Positions 60,010-64,000 of a stretch of 64,000 nucleotides of DNA are shown one piece after another. Source of the stretch: Pterobdella sp. o SKG-2022 (taxonomy: Eukaryota > Annelida > Clitellata > Hirudinida > Piscicolidae); contig OZ038321.1 in NCBI GenBank assembly GCA_964035795.1, forward strand, positions 6,918,079-6,982,078. Reading direction: 5' to 3'. The translations under genes and the position numbers were made by a program. The notes beneath the pieces are model-generated. The model worked only from the letters and a program-made list of their open reading frames with translations. It had not been told where the DNA came from and ran no database searches. The first letter of the stretch is position 1; each line of letters starts with the position of its first letter.

Positions 60010-63000
60010 ATAAAGATAATAATAAATTAATAATGAACATAATAACATTAGAAAAATAATATAAAAATAATGATAACGAAATAATAATAATGATAATAAT
60101 ATTAATATAAATACGGTAAGGATAAATAATGAACCTGAGTAAATGGTGCGTGACATGAAATCACGGTTGAATGCTGCTGCATGACCTTATGTATTAATGT
60201 AATGGAAATAAAAACAATAATAACCATAATAATAAAAAGAAAAAAATAAAATCAATCTAAATTATAAAAATAATAATAAACATAAAAAGTAAATAATAAG
60301 AATAGTGATATTAATATTAAGTTCAATAACAATCCGCTATGGTTATTGAAAGAAGAATAGCATTACTAGTAATGATTTAATTACTAATTCTATTATCAAC
60401 AGGAGTTAATGTTCAAATGAACTAAATAACCAAAAACGTGGTTCAAATAGAATAGAAGATATAATTTGTTGATGTTAGTGAGTGGGACCATCACTAATAG
60501 TAAGGAGTATGATAAATAATGTGCAAATAAATGTACTAAAAATTATGAATGTAAATTATCAAAGGGTATTAATAATGGTAAATAAAACGCTCACGTCAAA
60601 TAATTGAAGGACTTGATAGAAGAGCAAAAAAGAATACAAGTCTGACATTTGTTACGTCATTTTGTGTGAAGTAATTTTTGTTGTGGTTATTATTAAAATG
60701 AAGGGAAATATAATCCCAAAGTGTGGCTTTAAATATTAAAAAACTTGCAAGTAAAAAAACTTTGGTTTTTGATATCACCACTCAATGAGTTTTTGTAAAG
60801 AACATTCCATAAAGACGTATCCAAAAGGAATCCTTATACTGAACATTTCTAAGGTTTACAAAGATGAAACTATTCATAAATGGAGTAGATGAACATAAAT
60901 TTTAAATACTAATATTTTTGTTATAATTTTTTGAATATTCGTTGTGATCAACTTTTATTGGATTACATAATTTATTTCTTTAAATGGTATATTATTGTTC
61001 TATTGTTTCTATCACATTTAGATGCATTATAGTTTTATATAACTTTTTATTGAAGATAAAATGCAATTGAAATTTCAATATTTTTATCACAAGTTATTTA
61101 TAAAAACATATTTCTATTAGGTTTTGTAAAATTTTGCCACAAGTCTGATAGAAGTAATTTTACTTTGAAAAGTGATATGTCTAGGTTATTTCACAGTTAA
61201 AAGCGATATTCAAAGGTCATTTTCATATCTTAAGGTTATATATTTTATTACAGCTGATATGTTGTTTAAATCCTTGAGATTAAGCTTTCTTGACATTTTT
61301 CAAATAGCTCACTAATGTGGAGTCTTTGTGCTATACAAATCTTAATATTTTATTTGCTCAAAGAGGAAAATTTATGCAGATATTAAGCTATCAAACTTAA
61401 AGAAATTATTACCTTAAGAATAGACAGAATTTTGATTGTACAGAGGTTTTTTCAATGATTTGAAAGCTACTTCAAAGTAGTCTTTAGGCAGATTATTTTA
61501 AATGCTCTTATTATAAATTTTTAATATTAAATTTTAGTTTTATTCGACGCATTCTAAGAATGCTTTATTTTGAAATGAAAGTTTCAAATGCCTAGTGGTA
61601 TTATTACGTTATAACGAACAATTGATACAAAAATATCACTTAAATTAGTACGATAAAATTAAATTAAATAATTTATATATAGCTCAATACATTATTAGGA
61701 GTTTCACATGCAACCAACTTTATATTTAGCTTTTATACTTTTATCATTTTTTACCTAACTTTTTATAAATACATATTATTTCACGTTCAAATCCATGCAA
61801 TTGAAGCATATATCATATATTTTGTAAAAGTTTAAAACTTAATTTTAAATAAATAATTTCGAGACAATAGCATGGCATTGTAATGAAACAAAAGCATAAT
61901 AAAACAATTAAAAGCATAAGCGGAGGTTAGAAAATACTTGTATACTATTAAAATCGTCATAACATTATGCTATTCGATTAATTCTTCAAAAAAGTATATT
62001 CCATAGAAACAATTCATTTCAAAATTATAATTTTCAAATAGTAAAATCTAATCATAAGACTTTAGTATCGAAACTCATAGTTTTCAAATGAATTGTATGC
62101 ATGAAACTCTCATTTTTTGAAGAGCCGAAAGATGCATATGCTGTCTTTGTTATTGAATATTATTTCATAGTACAACTATAAACTTATAGTGCAAGTTCAT
62201 GCTTACTATAGAAAGCATAACATTTATTACTTTGACCAATAGAATTTTAAAAGATTTGAACCAGATTTTTAAAATTTGTTATTTCTTCCGCTGAAGAAAC
62301 ATTGTTTTAGTTTGGTTTTATTTTTATTTTTATTGATATTTTCGAACTAAATGATTTTTTAAAATGCTTCTTAGCGGGATAAATAGCAAAACCTAGCCCA
62401 AATCTGCTTGAATCCTATTGGTGAGGGTAAAAAACGTTATGCGTAAAGTGCTTGTTTGACTTATTTGATATAGTTTTAAATGGTTAACTTCAAAGAAAAA
62501 CATATATATTCCACGAATAATTTTAATTTTTAAAAAATTTTTCATTTAATGGAAACACCATAAATAAAAAGAAAGTCAAAACTATTGAACTTGTAGTATT
62601 TATTAAGCTTAATAAATAACCAACCATTCAAATGGGACTCTAACCATTTAAAATTTTATAATAGGGCAATTTTTTGATGAACTGTAATATAAATTATCTT
62701 TCAAATGCCAGGCTTATGAATGAAATGTTCTGAAGCAAAGAGTTTCATGAGTTGTATTATTATTCTTTAGTCTTATGACCAGTGAGTTGGATTCTGAATA
62801 TGTTACACAAGTATTAAGCGTTTTTGCTACCAGTTTTATTAAAAATTTTTAAAATTAGAACGGTAGAACATTATATCAATTGATATGTTTTTACTAATTC
62901 AAACTGATTATAATAATAATATATGATTATATTACTCTTTTTTCTGATACAATTAGTTGACTCCGACACAACATCATGAAAACATTTAGTTCGCTATTAA

Positions 63001-63340
63001 GAACTAACCTGGTGAAGAAATTTTGGCATAGAAAAAAATTTTTTAATGAAAAAAATTTTTAATTTGTGTTTTATGTTTATTAATTTTTACTAATGTATCA
63101 TTTTAAAACCATTAATGATCTAATAATAGAGAAAAATGATTCGTTCCTAGATTAGTTAATAGAAACCGTTTAAAGGGTCTCTTATTTCAGTTAGATTAAT
63201 TTCTGCATGAATATAATAGATGGTTTTTCGAAAAAAAAACAAGAAGCTTCTGAAAGGTATTTCAACTTTTCTACCCATACAATAGAATTGGGGATTTACA
63301 ATTTCATCGCTATACGTTATTTCATGTGCATGAACCTTTA
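60010..63340. other. Gene-free AT-rich stretch
   Basis: Short ATA/AAT-rich patches to about 60350, then nonrepetitive AT-rich DNA. No exon, tRNA or known repeat recognised. Confidence 0.45.
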
Positions 63341-63344
63341 TGCA

Positions 63345-63514
63345 ATGTTATGTAGTATTTATAAAAAGACTTTTGTAGATCAAAGCGCTTGCTACAAATT
63401 TAATGTTGCGAAAACACAATGTGGAAAAGATGCTAATTGTCGGCTCACAGAAGATCAAACCCGATGACTTTAGATGATTAGTCTGATGCTCTACCATACC
63501 CTATATGGGCCAAC
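63345..63514 (-). repeat. tRNA-derived SINE, copy 5
   Basis: GATCAAAGCGCTTGCTACAA, ATTTAATGTTGCGAAAACAC and GCTAATTGTCGGCTCAC match copy 4, with more changes in the box B (GATCAAACCCG). Flanked by TTATGTAGTATTTAT as in copy 4. Confidence 0.75.
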
Positions 63515-63649
63515 GAATTGTTTTATAAAAATTGAAATGTATCGGTAAATATGAAATGAAACTTTATTGAGTTTTTTTTACGATAAGATGTGCAGGGAGA
63601 TTTTTAGGTGAAAACTCATCATCATTTTTATGATCTATCATTAATTCAT

Positions 63650-63760
63650 TTGTAAGGTGCATAGTTTGCCAACGAGATTTGCTGCAGAGGCGCTTGCGTA
63701 GTCGGAATAACTATAGCTTGACTGTGATAAAAAGAAGGTGCAAATAAAAAGCTGGAAAAT
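63650..63760 (-). mobile_element. CR1/L2-like LINE, 3' tail only
   Basis: AGTTTGCCAACGAGATTTGC then TGCAGAGGCGCTT matches 29338-29375 (AGTTTGCAAACTAGGTTTGC then TGCAGAGGCGCTG). Same tail family, heavily truncated. Confidence 0.65.
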
Positions 63761-64000
63761 AATTTTAGCTCAGAACCAAAATTTGAAAAATATAAGACTT
63801 CAAAAACTTTTCAGTGACTATACATTTGTTTCTATGGTGTGGTCGTAGATAAAAGTCATATTGTATGCATGTAAGCCAACCAAAAGAATTTTTGAAGTTT
63901 ATTTAATTTCACAAAACATTTTTTGAGTTAAACTTACCTAATCATGTAAATATATAAATATAATTCAAAGTGTTTTCATTTGAATATTCGTTTTAGGTTT

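Overview
The window is animal (invertebrate) nuclear DNA. It is very AT-rich, its genes are split by GT..AG introns of about 50 bases to several kilobases, polyadenylation signals are AATAAA, and the space between genes is packed with LINE fragments, a tRNA-derived SINE, small palindromic elements and microsatellites. The gene content (chondroitin polymerizing factor, a DEG/ENaC channel, a secreted VWA/EGF matrix protein) is metazoan. The species cannot be fixed from the sequence alone. There is one 200-base run of N (10652-10851).

Five genes could be assembled exon by exon, mostly from exons far shorter than a usual ORF cutoff. From left to right they are: (1) 1702-3286 (+), an FBXO30/FBXO40-type F-box protein, 3 exons, 417 aa; (2) 13001-23095 (-), a DEG/ENaC (ASIC-like) sodium channel of at least 15 exons, with a 3.1 kb LINE sitting in one intron; (3) 24655-31930 (+), SLC25A39/SLC25A40, the mitochondrial glutathione carrier, 8 exons, 363 aa; (4) 36383-46864 (+), chondroitin polymerizing factor CHPF, 6 exons, about 726 aa; (5) 47634-54137 (-), a secreted protein with seven VWA domains, three EGF domains and a Thr-rich linker, 13 exons, 1606 aa. 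In genes 3 to 5 the exon phases fit and total lengths divide by three (gene 4 has one less certain acceptor). Gene 2 has one unresolved stretch in its extracellular part. Genes 2 and 3 are head to head (1.56 kb apart), and genes 4 and 5 are tail to tail (0.77 kb apart).

Mobile DNA: two copies of one LINE family with a C2H2 finger at the C terminus (7.3-10.65 kb and 15.6-18.8 kb); CR1/L2-like LINE fragments (29.3-30.4 kb, 34.1-35.2 kb and several bare 3' tails); a second LINE family represented by 3' ends (28.0-28.85 kb and 37.6 kb); a Penelope-like reverse transcriptase scrap (40.5 kb); five clear copies of one tRNA-derived SINE, all on the minus strand; at least three small inverted-repeat families; and a 165-base repeat found four times. 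The right end (54.1-64 kb) shows no gene, only repeats.

Functionally the genes are ordinary animal genes, and I see no bacterial-style defence or biosynthetic system. The points most worth a second look are the VWA protein (metal-site loss in some domains but not others, all modules in phase-1 exons), the SINE with a LINE-like tail, the LINE insertion placed just behind a 5' splice site, and the palindromic elements that look like Penelope ends.
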